Numbered from the stretch's first letter, positions 33,899-46,156 are shown. The stretch: DNA of 64,000 nucleotides from Amorphophallus konjac (GCA_022559845.1 JAHNEJ010001281.1:186001-250000); one strand, 5' to 3'. A program made the numbers and translations. Notes: generated by a model not told the origin, from the sequence alone.

Positions 33899-36537
33899 TG
33901 TAATATCCCGAACCTTTCGGATCCTTTTTCGTGGGTCTCGGATCTGGTTTCTCGGAGTGTCCGGCTCCGTTATGTCTGAAATTTCATTTCGGGCATCTTT
34001 CGTGTTCGGATCGGCGCGATCCGGAGTTGTTTCGGAGGCCCGGAAGTGTTCCGCGGCCTTTCCGCGCGTATTTTTCGATTACCGGTGTGTGTTTCGGTAA
34101 TTTCTTCGGAACTTCACTGCGGGTGAACCAGGTCGTTCACCTGGGCACGAGTGGTACCGTTGCGATCGGTGCGTTCCGAGGATCCCAGAAATATAATTTT
34201 CTATTTTTTGGTATTTTCCAGATTTTTCGGATTTTCTATAAATATCTCACTTTTCTCTCTCTCCCTTCACCCTCTTCTTCTTCTTCTTCTTCTTCTTCTT
34301 CTTCCTTCTCTTCTCCCCACCGTGACCACCGCCCCTCCCTCTCTCTCTTTCTCTCTCGTTCGGCCGCGGTGACGTCCCCTTTCGGCTGCAGACGGTGCGG
34401 GGTGACAGCGTGACGACGTGGGCGACGGCGAGGTGATCGTGGCGGCGTAAAGCTTGTGGGGAACCATGAAGGGACGAGGGTTTTCAAAGCGTTCTTTGCG
34501 ATCTCGGTAACGATTCGGCTGAGCATTCGCTCCATTGAGATAGGGTGACGTTCCCTAGCTCCCCGCCGTTCATTTCCATGATTTATAAGCCGAGGGGAGG
34601 CCGAGAGGGGCTTGATTAAGCGGGTTTGGGGTTTTCCATGATTTGGGGAGAGCTCGCCCGATCTATGGATTTAGCCCGCGATTTCACGTTTTGGTGGCCT
34701 AGTATCATGCAAGGGGTCCCCAGGGGTCTTCCCCTTTGATTTCCCCCTCTCCGGTGGAGGCATGGGGGCGTGGTTGGGTTTTTTGGGCTTCCCCTGCCAT
34801 TTCGCCGTCGGGCGGGTGTGGCGGTCCTTCCAGTGACCGTCACACCTTGTGACGTGCCTGGGCGGGTGTGTCACAGCCCTTGTTTAGCCAACTGGGGTCT
34901 GGGAGTGTGACGGTCCCACGATAGACCGCCACAGGCGTGTGACGCGCCTGGGTTGGGCCGTCAGAGCGTCCCGACCGTTGGCATCCGACCGTTGGTTTGA
35001 CTGTTGGGGGTAAAGGCGTGTGACGCACCAGGGTTGGCGCGTCACAGCCTTGTGACGACCCAGCGTGGGTGCGTCAGGGTTATTCGACCCCCAGGTAATG
35101 TGACGCTCCAAGGCTGGACCGTTACATGCTTGTGACGCTCCAGGTGTGGACCGTCACATACTGTGACGCACCGAGTGGCACGCGTCACAGCTTGCCCTTG
35201 TTTTTCCCTGTGACGCACCTGCATAGGCGCGTCACAGTCTGTAACGCACCAGGACGGGTGCGTTACACTCTGTTTTACACTGGGAGTGTGACGGCCTGCA
35301 TTGGATCGTCAGGGTCCTCTGACGGTCCAGCCTAAGACCGTCTGGCGTCTGTGACGGTCCCGCCTAGACCGTCAGAGTCCTGTGACACGTCTAGGGTAGA
35401 CCGTCTGGCACCGGGTTGCCCCAGGTGGCTTGCAACCCCGTGTCTGTTCCGACCGTGGTCGCCGTGCGACGGTGCCGGTACGTGGGGTGGTCCCCGTACG
35501 TCGTCGGATGCGGACGTGATTTTCTGTTGACTTGAGAGTCTACTCCTTCAGTGACCCTCCACTAGTCGTAGCCCACCAGTACGCAGTGCTGGTCTCACCA
35601 GGGAGTGGTGTACGGGCCGACCCTTAGAGATGATTTTTAGACTGGTTTCCGTCGGGCCCCACGTCTGTAGCCAGAGTCCGGCTAAGGGGAAAACCAGTCA
35701 GAGGGCCAGACCAGGGATGCACGGTCTGTGTGTGCACACGTGGTTGGGGGCAGTTGGACACACGCTGACGAGCGTGACCCCAGCTAGTCACTTGTTTATG
35801 GTACTTGTTCGGTGTCCGTGCCTCTGGTAGACGCTACCACGTCAGGCAGTTCACCTGCGATGCAGTGTAAGTTGTCAGGGGACCCTACCGGCTGTGTTTC
35901 TAGTGGGAGGTACTCCTGTCGAGTCGGGAGTGTCAGACTGTCACTCGTTACGACTTCGACCTTCGGGTTTCTACCGTGTTGGCCGTTGTGTTCCGGTTGT
36001 TTCACCGTGGCACGTGTGTCGATTTTCATGCCGTGAGACCGGTGCTTTGTAGATGGCAGGGTTTCCCTTTTTGAGGTACTCGCTTACTGCTAGCGTAGCA
36101 GTTTCTCCGTTTGCAAGGTAGGGTTCGAGTGATCCCTACTGAGTCTTGTTCTGAGACTCATTCCCTGCGTGTTTTCACCGTGTTTTAGGCGAGACGAGGC
36201 CTCAGGGGAGTTCGTCTGAGGCTCAATGCAGTTCAGGTGCCCAGCGTTAGTGCCAGAGATCAGAGCCGGGGTATGCCCCGTGTAGCTGTACTTTCTTTTC
36301 TTGTCTCTGTACTAGTTGTGGACTACTATTGTTATTTTATTATTATCTTGTGGACCATGTAAAATGTTAATTCATTTCCTGCTTATTTATATAACTGTTT
36401 AATTCTATAATTATTTGTGATACTTGTGTAGTTTCCACACCATCCTTCTAACCCTTCTGAGTCTTCGTTCTCGTGGGTGGCGGTGCGAGTCTCGGGTTAT
36501 CGGGCCTTCCCGGTAATCGGATTCTCAGGTCGTTACA
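33899..36537 (+). repeat. Tekay 3' LTR
   Basis: TGTAATATCCCGAACC...GTCGTTACA, paired with 26344-28969. TATA box at 34237-34244; dyad array at 34810-35405; a (CTT)n run near 34273-34305 is longer than in the 5' LTR. Confidence 0.95.
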
Positions 36538-37308
36538 GGCCAAGCCTGACACACCCCTGGGTGCCCTCAGCGGCATACCCCGTGCAACTTCAGCGGCACA
36601 CCCACTATGTGCTCCCCTCGCCGGCACGCCCCTTCTGGGCTCTTCAACGGCCCACCTCGTGCCCATTTCAGCGGCACACCTTGTTGCCCCTCAACGGCAC
36701 ACCCCAGCCTCCCGCTCAGCGGCACGCTCCCGCGCCCGTTCTGCGGCACACGCCACCAGTTCAACGGCATAGCCCCTGCCGCCCGTTCAGCGGCACATCA
36801 TGATGCCCCTCAGCGGCACGCTCCCGCGCCCGTTCAGCGGCACACTCCCCTGGCGCTCCGCTGGCACACTCGGCCAGGATGCTCCACCGGCAGACCCAGT
36901 GTGGGTGTCTTCACCGGTACAGTCCCTGCGTACCCCGCTTAGCGGCACGCCCACGGGTGCCTTCAGCGGCACGCTCATGCTTTGCCTCCAGCGGCACGCC
37001 TGGTGCCTCTCTTCAACACCACACCTGCAAGCCTCTTCAACGACACGCTTGCCAGCCCTTCCAGCGGCACACCTTCTGTGTCTTCCAGCGGCACAACCTT
37101 TTGGCCTCTCAGCGGCATACCTTGCCACCTGGACGTGACGCCCATCCGCTACGATCCGTTGGCGCGCAGCGAGCTGGCTGAGGTATCGCCCAGGGAGGAA
37201 GACACGCAAGTCACTCCCTCCTGTAACCAAGGATGGGAGAGTCAACTCCCATTTAATGCCCGTCAACTTCGGACGCTTCCCGCCTTCGGAAGCTCTCGCC
37301 ATGGGAGA

Positions 37309-37315
37309 TATAAAA
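37309..37315 (+). promoter_or_regulatory. TATA box of the Tat-A 3' LTR
   Basis: GGGAGATATAAAAAAAGCC, the same as at 3595. Confidence 0.6.
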
Positions 37316-37782
37316 AAAGCCTCCGCTACTCCACAGACAAGAAGATGGAGACAGACAGATAGACACGAGAGAGAGAACAGAAGAGAAGAAGAAGAAGAGA
37401 AGAAGAGAAGAGGAGGAGGGGAGGCTCTAGCTCCTTGTCGATCCGTCCACCGTCGTCCGCGTGAAGAGAAAGAGAAGAAGAAGAAGAGAAGAAGAGGAGC
37501 CTACCACTCCGCCCACCACCACCTGAGCGAAGAGAAGAGAAGAAAGGAAAAGGGGTTCCTGCCCCCCCCCCCCTCCTTTGCTGCTACCCCATCCTCCACC
37601 ATCTGTGTAAAGAGAGGAAGAGAAGAAGAGTGAGTGAAGAGAGAGAGTGAGGTCCGGGAGGGGAGGAGTCCGTGCTCCGTTCCCCCCCCCCCACTATATT
37701 TTCTTTCTTTCTTTCTTTGTCCTCCTTTTTTTCCCTTTTTTGTTCCAATGTATTAGCTCCCTTGGGGCACTCCTTTTGTGAG

Positions 37783-37788
37783 AATAAA
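37783..37788 (+). terminator. Poly(A) signal of the Tat-A 3' LTR
   Basis: AATAAA in GAGAATAAAAGC, conserved with 4077 and about 475 bp after the TATA box. In the 3' LTR this would end the transcript. Confidence 0.5.
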
Positions 37789-38988
37789 AGCAGAAGGCTT
37801 GCAAATATTTTTTTGGACGTCCTTCTAAGGCATTTCTTCCGTGTTTGCATCCTTCGGTGTTTCACGCCCCTTTCTTTTCTACCCTTCTTTAGGGTTTGCT
37901 TCCTCCCGGGCGTTTTCGCCTTCATTCACACATGGCCGCGCCTTGCCCGGCACACCCCAGCTGTGCCTCCAACGGCACACTCCAGATGTGCCTTCAACGG
38001 CACACCCCAGTTGTGCCTCCAGCGGCACACCCCGGCTGTGCCTTCACTGGCACACCCTAACCGCCCCTCTCCGGCACAGCCCTTGTTAGGGCCTTCCCTG
38101 GCACGGTCCCTTGGACCCTTGCCCGGCACGCCCTTGCCCCCTTTCCCCGGCACAGCCCCTCAGTGGCACACCCGGGCTCCTCCCAGTCCGGCACGCCCTC
38201 TCGTGCCTTCCTTGCCCGGCACACCTATCCCTCCTTCTTGCCCGGTGCACCCCCCCTAGCCAATCCTAGAATAGTCTTCCACTCGCCGTTCCCTCCGAGT
38301 TTTCTAATATTTTATTAAGGTGTTGCAGCCCCCGGGCGCCCACCTCCAATTGTCGGGTTCCGCCACTCCACGTGGGCGCGTTCCATGTATCTCCCTTACG
38401 CTCGGGTCAAAGGGAGATGCTGCCAAATTTTTGTTAGAAATGATAACATATTAAAAAGGACAAAAGAAAGTAACAAACAAACGAAAAGAACAACGGTAAA
38501 ACGCTTTCACCAAGACAAAGGAACCGCAATCAACACAAAGAGAGTCAAATCGAACGACAACTAAACAACTTGAACATTCGTCCTCATGGGAGAAAGAATG
38601 GAAGTTATCAAGAGAAAGAAAGAACAGACCCATGTAAACCAAATAAAAATCAAGGGAGAAAAGAAAAGGAAAAGATATAAGAGTGGGAGAGGAGTGGGCC
38701 CCGTCCTCACCCTCATCCGATACGCCTGCTTGCCCTGGCCTTCCCCGTCACGCTCCTAGACCGGCACACCTTGCTTGGCCCTTCGCCGGTACACCCTCCA
38801 GCCACCCTTCGCCGGTACACCCTCCAGCCACCCTTCGCCGGCACCCCCCTCCAACCACCTTCGCTGGCACGCTCCTGCGACCACTTCGCCGGCACGCTCT
38901 CCCCACGCTCAACGGCACCCCCTTTCAGCCCTTGTCCGGCACACTCGGCCAGGGCCTTCGCCGGCACGCCTCCCCTTCCTTTCCCCGG

Positions 38989-39140
38989 CACACCCTTTCT
39001 GGCCTCTTCGTCGGCACACTCCCATTGTCCGTTGCCCGGCACGCCTTTAGCCTACCTTATCTGGCACACCCTTTCTGGCCTCTTCGCCGGCACACTCCCT
39101 TTGTCCGTTGCCCGGCACGCCTTTAGCCTACCTTATCCGG
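38989..39140 (+). repeat. 76-bp tandem duplication private to the 3' LTR
   Basis: CACACCCTTTCTGGCC starts at 38989 and again at 39065 with the following sequence repeated. The 5' LTR has one copy, so it arose after insertion. Confidence 0.8.
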
Positions 39141-40854
39141 CACGCCTGCCTCCCCTCTAGCCGGGCACGCCCCTGGCTTACTCGCCCTCGCCGACACACC
39201 CCGGCCCAGCCTTCTCCGGCACAGCCCAGTCCAGCCTTCCCCGGCACGGTCCGACCCAACCCCTAGCTCGGCACACCTACCTTGGCCTTCCCCCACACAC
39301 ACCTTGCACAGCCCTACCCGGTACACCTTTCAGGCGCTTCCCCGACACGCCCCTCCTTGGCCTTCCCCGGTACATCAGCCCAGGCCTCACCCGATACAGC
39401 CTCTCACCCTCTTAGTGGCACATTCCCATAAACTCATAAAGAGGGGATAAATGATAATAATAACAAATAATAATAATAAATAATGATAGTAACAAAAAAT
39501 GAATAAATAAATGATAACAATAAAGAAACAAATAATAATAATGATAAACTCAAAAAGGTAGTAAATAAACAAATAATAACAAAATAAATAAATAACAATA
39601 ATAACAAAACTTTAAAAAGTAGTAAATAAGCAAATAATAATAAGATAAATAAATAATAATAACAAACTCACCAAAAATGATAAAGGCAACGAAAAGAATG
39701 ATAATAATTCCCAGACGATAACCAAATGACGAGATCCGCTCCGCAGCCTCATTTCTCCTCGAGACCCGGTGTAAAGGGAATATTAATGTCGCCCCCTCCA
39801 AGTCGGATTCGGATCTTGGGAACCATCCCAATATGGCCGTAATCCGACGTCGTTCTGGGCCGAGAGTTCGTCAAACCAGACTCGCTTATATTGGGATTCA
39901 TTCCCGCTCTTCATTGAAATTGCCGTAAACTCGGCATACATTCATACAGGTTTGTTTCCATTTCCGTCGCATTTCTATTACGGACATGTGTCCGAACATG
40001 AAAAGGTCAGTGAATGACCGACAAAATCCGAATAGAATGAGGTGGTCCTCGTCATCCTCGGACCCTTCGCATGGGGATATTGATAAGGCCTTCACAGGTC
40101 ACGCTTAGACCTCGGGTCCATCCCGATTATGATCGTCGTCTGACCCATATCCTCGGCCTACAGCCCGCTCCATCTGAATACACATTGGCTCTTGGCTCTG
40201 AGCCCGGGACACTCCCCCGTTGCCCCTTGGCACCAGAAATATTAATGATACTCATGCAAGTCTTGTTGCGACCGCGGGGGGCCCACCGCAATATGGTCGC
40301 GGCTTCATCTTGCGCCGAGCCGACAAACTTGTTGGTTTCCGACCGCTTTAACCAGGATTTAACCGAATATTTCTCATTTCTCTGAACAATAAATTTTCCG
40401 CACCCAGGCATACATATGTTCCGATTTTCCCGTGATGATTGCGCTTTTCTCGAGCCGGACATTCGTCCGAATATTAAATGGTCATCACATGACCGACATG
40501 ATCTTGAATGTTTTCTTCTCACCCTCGTACGGGGATTTCGATGCTTCCTAATAGGCCTTTTATGCAATTAATTTCCTGACCATGAGGCCCTGATTCCCGG
40601 CGATTAATCAAGGGTGTTCCCTCGTATGTGGAATGTAAATGACGTCGTTACTTTTACGGCGCGGCGGGTTTTGGTCCCGACCCGAACCACACAATCGTCT
40701 GATTAGTCAGATCGAGCGCACCATGGGCTCCTCGGGGCCCGAATAAATTGTCACTCTGTGACTAGCTCGCCCATGCACTTGATGAACCTAATAAAGCCAA
40801 TAAATGAACGAACAGAAGAATGAATAAATAGACATGTCGGAATGTGCGTCCATA

Positions 40855-42267
40855 ACCCTCCAACCCATGGGCATGCTAATCGAGATAATATGGTACCTCC
40901 AGACACCCCAAAAACACGGACATAGAACCCAAGAGGTGTCCGGGACATCCACAAGGTCGAAGGTCGACCATTGAGTCACAATCGGGTCAACAGGGAGCCA
41001 ACACAACACGAATGGAACACTACTAGCATGGAAAACATGGTGGCGGTCCTCCCTGGACCGTCAAATCAACCGGCGGCCCTCTCAGGACCTCAAACCAAGC
41101 CTAGCGGTCTACCCCTTGACCGCTAAGCCCTGCCTAGCGGTCCAGCCAGGACCGCTACCCCCAAAAAACACCTGGAACCTAGGCAGTCATCACCCAGACT
41201 GTTAGGCCGCATGGAGGTCCACAATGGACCGCAAAACCTCTGCTAGCGGTCTAACCAGGACCGCAACACCCCAGAAACACTCGAACAACTAGGGCGTGAA
41301 AACGGTCATACCCTGACCGCTAAAGCCTGATTGGCTGTCTCCTCGAGACCGCTAAGCTCGGTAGCTGTCTATCGCGTGATCGCAAGGCTCGAACCGACAT
41401 AAGGGGACCTCTGGCGGTCTCCGCATGACTGCCAGGTCACCTGACGGTCCTTGGAAGGATCGCTAGGTTGTCCCGAGAGCGAAAACGGTGAATCTCACAA
41501 AAAAACCCAGTCCACGCCCCATTCACACCCATGTGAAAGGAAAAACAGGGGGAAACTAGTCCCCAACCTCTCTAGCACCGAGAGGACCCAATTAAACCCC
41601 AAAAATCACATCGAATCGAAAATCGGCTCACTCCCCAAAACATGCTCTTTTCCCCAAAACGCGAAAATAACCCCACGCGGCTCACCATGGCTTACAAAAC
41701 TCACGGGAAATGAAGTACTCGGGCTAGGGAACCATCCCCCTGCCTTCACCAAAGATTTCATGCGTCGAGATTGTCGATCTGCGAAGAAAACGCTGTTAGA
41801 GCTCCGCCGGTTCACGAACTCACCACGAGCTCCACCGCGAGCCACCGTCCTCGATCCTCGCCCATGCTCGGCCGCTCCTCGCCCGCGTCGTCCCCGCCTT
41901 CCCCCCGCCTCGCTCCGTCGGCCACCGGAGAAGAGAGGGGAGGAAGAGAGAACGTGAGAGGGGAGAGGGAGAGAATGAGAGGGAGGAAGAGAGAGGGGGA
42001 AAAGGGGGTTTATATATATAGAAAATCCAAAAATTCTGAAAAATATAAAAAATAGGGAAAATCATCTCCCTGATCCTCGAAAAATGCACAACGCCCTGGT
42101 AACATCTTGGAGTCGAAGAACCCAATGGTTCGCCCTACACGGGGTTCCGAAGGTCCGACAGATAAGAATATGCGTATATCGAAAAACTCAATCTGGGACC
42201 CTTAAAAGCGATCCAAAACCCACGGATCCTGATCCAATAAAATATCTGAAAAATCCGGGGTGTTACA
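40855..42267 (-). repeat. Del-type LTR, minus strand, truncated
   Basis: On the minus strand it begins TGTAACACCCCGGATT (from 42267), has a TATA box (TATATATATA, 42020-42011) followed by a CT-rich leader, then a dyad array (41470-41036; AGCGGTCC...GGACCGCT units). It stops at 40855 where Tat-A ends. The order matches the Tekay LTR. No PPT precedes it, so it is a solo or 5' LTR. Tat-A most likely inserted into it, leaving the rest beyond the left side of Tat-A. Confidence 0.75.
41036..41470 (-). repeat. AGCGGTCC...GGACCGCT dyad array
   Basis: About 10-11 imperfect palindromes, 35-45 bp apart (for example AGCGGTCCAGCCAGGACCGC near 41137). It occupies the same LTR position and shares the GGTCC/GGACC core with the Tekay array at 27245. 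Confidence 0.75.
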
Positions 42268-43140
42268 CTAGTCGCCAAGGCTTTCCATGCTCGCTGCTGC
42301 CTTTCTTAATGCGACAGCGGCCGCCTCTTCATGTGACTATCGTAGGGTGCTGCTACCACCTCCAGTCGTCGCTCGCTTCCGCTGCTAGATGTAGCGGCCA
42401 CCACTTTTGCTGGTGTCCCACGCCTCTGACCGGAGACGCCTCCTGGACCAGCAAACGTCGCCACCCGCGGCGTGCTATATTGCCGCCAACAATGGCCCAG
42501 CGTACTGTCGTGCCATAGCTCACAGCGGCTACTCCGCTATTGGTTCACGCTACCTCACGACTGCCGCCACAGTGCCTCCCACGTTCCTCGATAGTCACAG
42601 CCTCGTCCCGGTGTTCTTCTCCATTGCAGCCTCCTGGCGTACCATTGGATGTTGCCTCCAACCTGCAACCACCAGCGCCCACTAGTGCCCCCATAGAGCC
42701 ACCTCGTGGATGTGATACTGCCATCCCCTGGCCTCGATCAACTTGCTACTGACCCGCCTGAAAATGTCGCCACTACTACGCTCACAACCTCACCGATGTC
42801 GTGAACACCACCAGAATCTCTCTACATTCTCCTTGGTGTCGATGCACCTTGTGAATGTTGCATCTCAATCCCGTAAGTTGTCTCTGATATCAATTTGTTG
42901 TTGGTTCGCGCTACCTCACAACTGCCGCCACAGTGCCTCCCACGTTCCTGCACAGTCACAGCCTCGTCCCGGTGTTCTTCTCCATTGTAGCCTCCTAGCG
43001 TACCATTGGATGCTGCCTCCAACCTGTAACCACCAGCGCCCACAAGTGCCCCCATAGAGCCACCTCGAGGATGTGATACTGCCATCCCCTGGCCTCGATC
43101 AACTCGCTACTGACCTGCCTGAAAATGCCGTCACTACTAC
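42268..43140. other. Unassigned spacer with an internal 240-bp duplication
   Basis: 873 bp between the starts of two Del-type LTRs in opposite orientation. Bases 42540-42779 are repeated at 42901-43140 (361-bp period) with scattered substitutions. The sequence is C-rich; open frames are short and unrecognised. It may be part of an older element. Confidence 0.6.
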
Positions 43141-43439
43141 TGTAATGCCCCGAATTTTCGGATCTAGATCCGTGGGTTTCGGATCGTCTTTCCGCAGATT
43201 TCGGATTGTGTCCGATCAAGTTTCAGACTATTTTTATCGGGTTGTCGGACACACTGGTGGTGTGCCCGTGACTTTCCTTGGGTCCGTGGTGTGGTGAGGA
43301 GCACGCCGGTAATTTTCTATAATTTTCGGAGCGCCTTTGTGGGTCTCGGGTTACGTTTTACGGTTTCCGCGTGTTTTCCATCTGTCGGACCTTCGGAACC
43401 CCGTACAGGGTGAACCGTTGCGTTCTCCGACGCCGGGAC
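43141..43439 (+). repeat. Del-type LTR, plus strand, first piece
   Basis: Begins TGTAATGCCCCGAATTTT and follows the Tekay LTR order as far as a GGGTGAACCG-like segment. It is interrupted at 43440 by Tat-B (GGGAC at 43435-43439). No PPT precedes it. Confidence 0.85.
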
Positions 43440-43879
43440 TGTAGACACGGCATTTTAGCATTATGCTGAGTAGATCCCGTATTACGCTAAGACGCCCCAA
43501 AGTAGTTCGCACATTTGAATCACCTGAGTGATTTTCAATTTTCTTGCAATTTCATTTGATCTCACAAAAAATATATATTTTTTAATAAATAAAAACAAGA
43601 CAAAAAAAGAGAAGAAGAATAATAAGAATAAAGTAAATAGGGGGTTGATGGACTTATATATATGTATATATAAAATATGAAAGAGAGAGAGAGAGAGAGA
43701 GAGAGATAAAAATAAAAATAGAAAAAAGAATACATTAATAGGGCTTGGCCCACCTTCTACATATATACGTTATATATACTAATCTTAACTTCTCATCTTA
43801 ACTCACTCCCCATTCTTCTCGGATCTTGTCCCCACTCAAAAATATGCACACAAAAGCTCCCAACCCCACCCTCTGACTA

Positions 43880-46105
43880 ATCACGTTAACTCCCTTCTCA
43901 CGTATTCTCTCTCTCCCTCTCTTTTACTTTCTTTCTCCTCTCTCTCACCCTCCAACGAGAAAACTCACCCTCTCCCATTTTCTCTTTTCCTCCCAACCTC
44001 CCTAGCCGGGAGTAATCTGGACCTCCCTTCTCTTTCTCCCACGACAGCCACCCCACCTCCCGGTTCCCCTCCTCTTTCTCTCCTCTGCGGCCACCTCCCA
44101 CGCTCGACCACATCGACCACCTCTGGCCACCCTTCTCTCCCTCTGCATCCACCACCCAACCCCCTCATTCCCTCGACACTCACCCTCCCTTTCTTCACCT
44201 CACGCCGTCCGAGCGTCCCTCCGACCACCGTCAACCGCCGCTGCCACCTCCGGCCACCACCCTACAGTCCTCCACCTCCCCCTCCCCTTGTCACCACTCA
44301 CGTCAGTACCTCCACGTCCCCCACCTCCACTGCGCCCTTACTCTCCCCTGCTAGTCCCTCCACCTGCACCTCTCCTCGCCCCCGTCGCCCATCCTCCCGT
44401 GCATGCGTTACCGTTGTTGCCCTCCGCGCAACCTTCTCTTTCCCTTCACGTCGTCGATGACATGCATGTGACCTCCGGTCACCTCCACCTTTACTCCACT
44501 TGTACCACCGTCGCTACACTTCATCGCGAGCCGCCCCACCTCCTAACACCGTCGATGACCCCCTCCGACGACGCCGTGACCACCACCCTCGTGAGACCAT
44601 CTCCCTACTCTCTTTCTTTCTCCCGTTCGCAACCGCTGCTGTCACTGCCCAAACCCGCTGAGCCACCCTCACGCCCGTCCCCCTCTCCCTCATCACGGCC
44701 ATGCACCCCACGGCCACCTCCACCTGCTAACCCCGCCAGCGGAACCCCCCCTGCGAGCCCGTCTCTCTCCCCTCCTCCCGTTCTTTCTCTCTCTTCCTCA
44801 CACGTCGGCCGGCCCTCATCTTCCACACCCACACCAACCACCTGCAGACGTCGCAGCCACCCTCCACCATCTCCCTCTCTCTCTCAAGCTCACTGCACCC
44901 CCCATAACCGGACCACTGTCTCCAACCCCCATATAGCCGCGACCACCCCACCGGCTACCTCCCCTCGTCGCCGTCGTTCGCCACGCGCTGCCCCTCCGGT
45001 CATCTCCTTCGTCGCCGCACCGTTCAGCCGGAAGCATCCCCACCGCCAACCATCACGTCCTCATCGTCGACACCGCCGTGAAGCCCGCGGGCCTCCCTCT
45101 CGCTGCCGCACCTCACGCCGTCCGAGCGCCCCCCCTCCAACCACTGCTGCACCCTCCGCAGCCACCTCCCACGTCGCCCGTGAGCACCGCCACCGTCTCC
45201 ACGTCGCCACCACCTCCAACTGCCGCTGCTGCCGTCACCGTCGAGCTCACTCCACACCCGCCGGACGCCCGCCGCCGAGCAGCCCTCCTCACCCGCGACC
45301 GTCGCCGTCGCCACCGGCCACCCACCGCCGGCCTCGTTCTTTCTCCCTCCGCGTCTCTCCCCACCGATCTCTCTCTGCTTCTCTTTCTCTCTCCCTCTCC
45401 CTTTTCTCCGCTCCCTCTCTCCGTTTTCTCTCTCTCCGTCTCACTCTCTCTCTCCCCCTCTCGTGTCCGCTCTCTCTCTGCTCTCTCCCTCCGTCTCCGT
45501 TCTCCCTCTGTCTCTCTCATCTCTACCCTGTCTCTCTTCTCTCTCCCCATTTCTCTCTCCTCCCTCACCCGCTCTCTCTCTTTCTCTCCCCCTCCCGCAA
45601 CCTCTCTCTCTCTCTCTCCCTCTCTCCGTTTCATCTCTCTCTCTCTCCTTCTCTCACTCTCTCTCGATCTCCATCTCTCTCACTTCTTTTTTTCCTTTTT
45701 TTAATCCCCTTCCACCGTCTCTCTCCCTCTCCCTCTCTCCGCTTCTCACGCCCCCCCTCTCACCGTCTCTCTCCCTCTCGATCTCTCTCCCTCTCCTCCT
45801 TTTTTTTATTTTTTTAATCCCCCCTCTCTCTCCCTCTTTCTCTCCCTTTATTCCCTCTCTCTTCTTCTCTCTCCCCTCTCCCTCTTTCTCTCGATCTCTC
45901 TCCCCCTTTCTTTTCTTTTCTTTTTCTGTCTTCTTTCCCCCCCCTCCGTCTCACTTTCTTCTCTCTCTCTCCCCCTCTCGATCTCTTCTCTCTCCCACAC
46001 TCTCCAGATCTCTCTCTTCCCCCTCCCTCTCTCGATCCCTCTTTCAACTATTTCCTTTTTTTATTTATTCATTTATCTTCTCTTTCTCAATTATCTTCCT
46101 CTCTC
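43880..46105 (+). repeat. 2.2-kb polypyrimidine-biased tract
   Basis: The plus strand is dominated by C and T: first CCACC/CGTC-rich, then from about 45350 nearly pure CTCTCTC. Open frames, including one of 509 codons at 44288-45817, translate to Pro/Ser/Leu runs and reflect composition only. Confidence 0.85.
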
Positions 46106-46108
46106 CCC

Positions 46109-46111
<3 letters not shown>

Positions 46112-46154
<43 letters not shown>
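46112..46154. repeat. (TA)n microsatellite
   Basis: Uninterrupted TA repeats, about 21 units. Confidence 0.95.

Positions 46155-46156
<2 letters not shown>

Larger units (their letters stand above)
26344..36537 (+). mobile_element. Tekay/Del-type chromovirus retrotransposon, complete but decayed
   Basis: A 10.2-kb insertion with LTRs of 2626 and 2639 bp (TGTAATATCCCG...CGTTACA), an iMet PBS, a PPT and flanking GGCCT (26339-26343) versus GGCCA (36538-36542), a 5-bp target duplication with one mismatch. Gag, protease, RT, RNase H, integrase and a C-terminal chromodomain-like segment follow in order. About ten stop codons and one frameshift disable it. The LTRs differ at about 20 positions in the first ~300 bp, mostly transitions, so it is older than the Athila copy. 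Confidence 0.95.
3108..40854 (+). mobile_element. Tat-A: giant non-autonomous LTR retrotransposon, hosting two nested elements
   Basis: A segment at 3108-7071 is repeated at 36829-40854. The left copy is followed by a PBS-like site (7076-7093). The right copy begins at 26090 after a polypurine tract and is split by a nested Tekay element (26344-36537). The LTR ends TGTGGACAC...GCGTCCACA match the Tat-lineage LTRs at 43440 and 50261. After removing the nested Athila (11340-22858), the interior is about 7.5 kb. It contains no gag, protease, RT or integrase, only leader sequence and tandem arrays. I therefore read it as a LARD-like, non-autonomous Tat derivative. The first ~0.5 kb of the 5' LTR is missing, so its own TSD cannot be checked. 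Confidence 0.75.
36538..40854 (+). repeat. Tat-A 3' LTR, second segment
   Basis: Continues the LTR begun at 26090; from 36829 it matches 3108-7071. It ends at GCGTCCATA (40854), where the 5' LTR has GCGTCCACA, so the terminal CA has probably mutated. Beyond it is unrelated Del-type LTR sequence. Arrays lie at 36540-37130, 37935-38250 and 38730-39420, and the AT-rich tract at 39425-39670. Confidence 0.85.

Noticed and set aside
3108..40854. Segmental duplication as the explanation for the repeated 4-kb block
   Set aside because: PBS directly after the left copy, PPT directly before the right copy and TG...CA-type termini identify LTRs.
42407..43057. Short open frames of 70-104 codons
   Set aside because: C-rich low-information translations; the duplicated 240-bp segment is read in different frames in the two copies.
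44288..45817. 509-codon open frame on the plus strand
   Set aside because: Lies in the pyrimidine-biased tract of a solo LTR; the translation is Pro/Ser/Leu runs, and other frames are open too, so it reflects composition.
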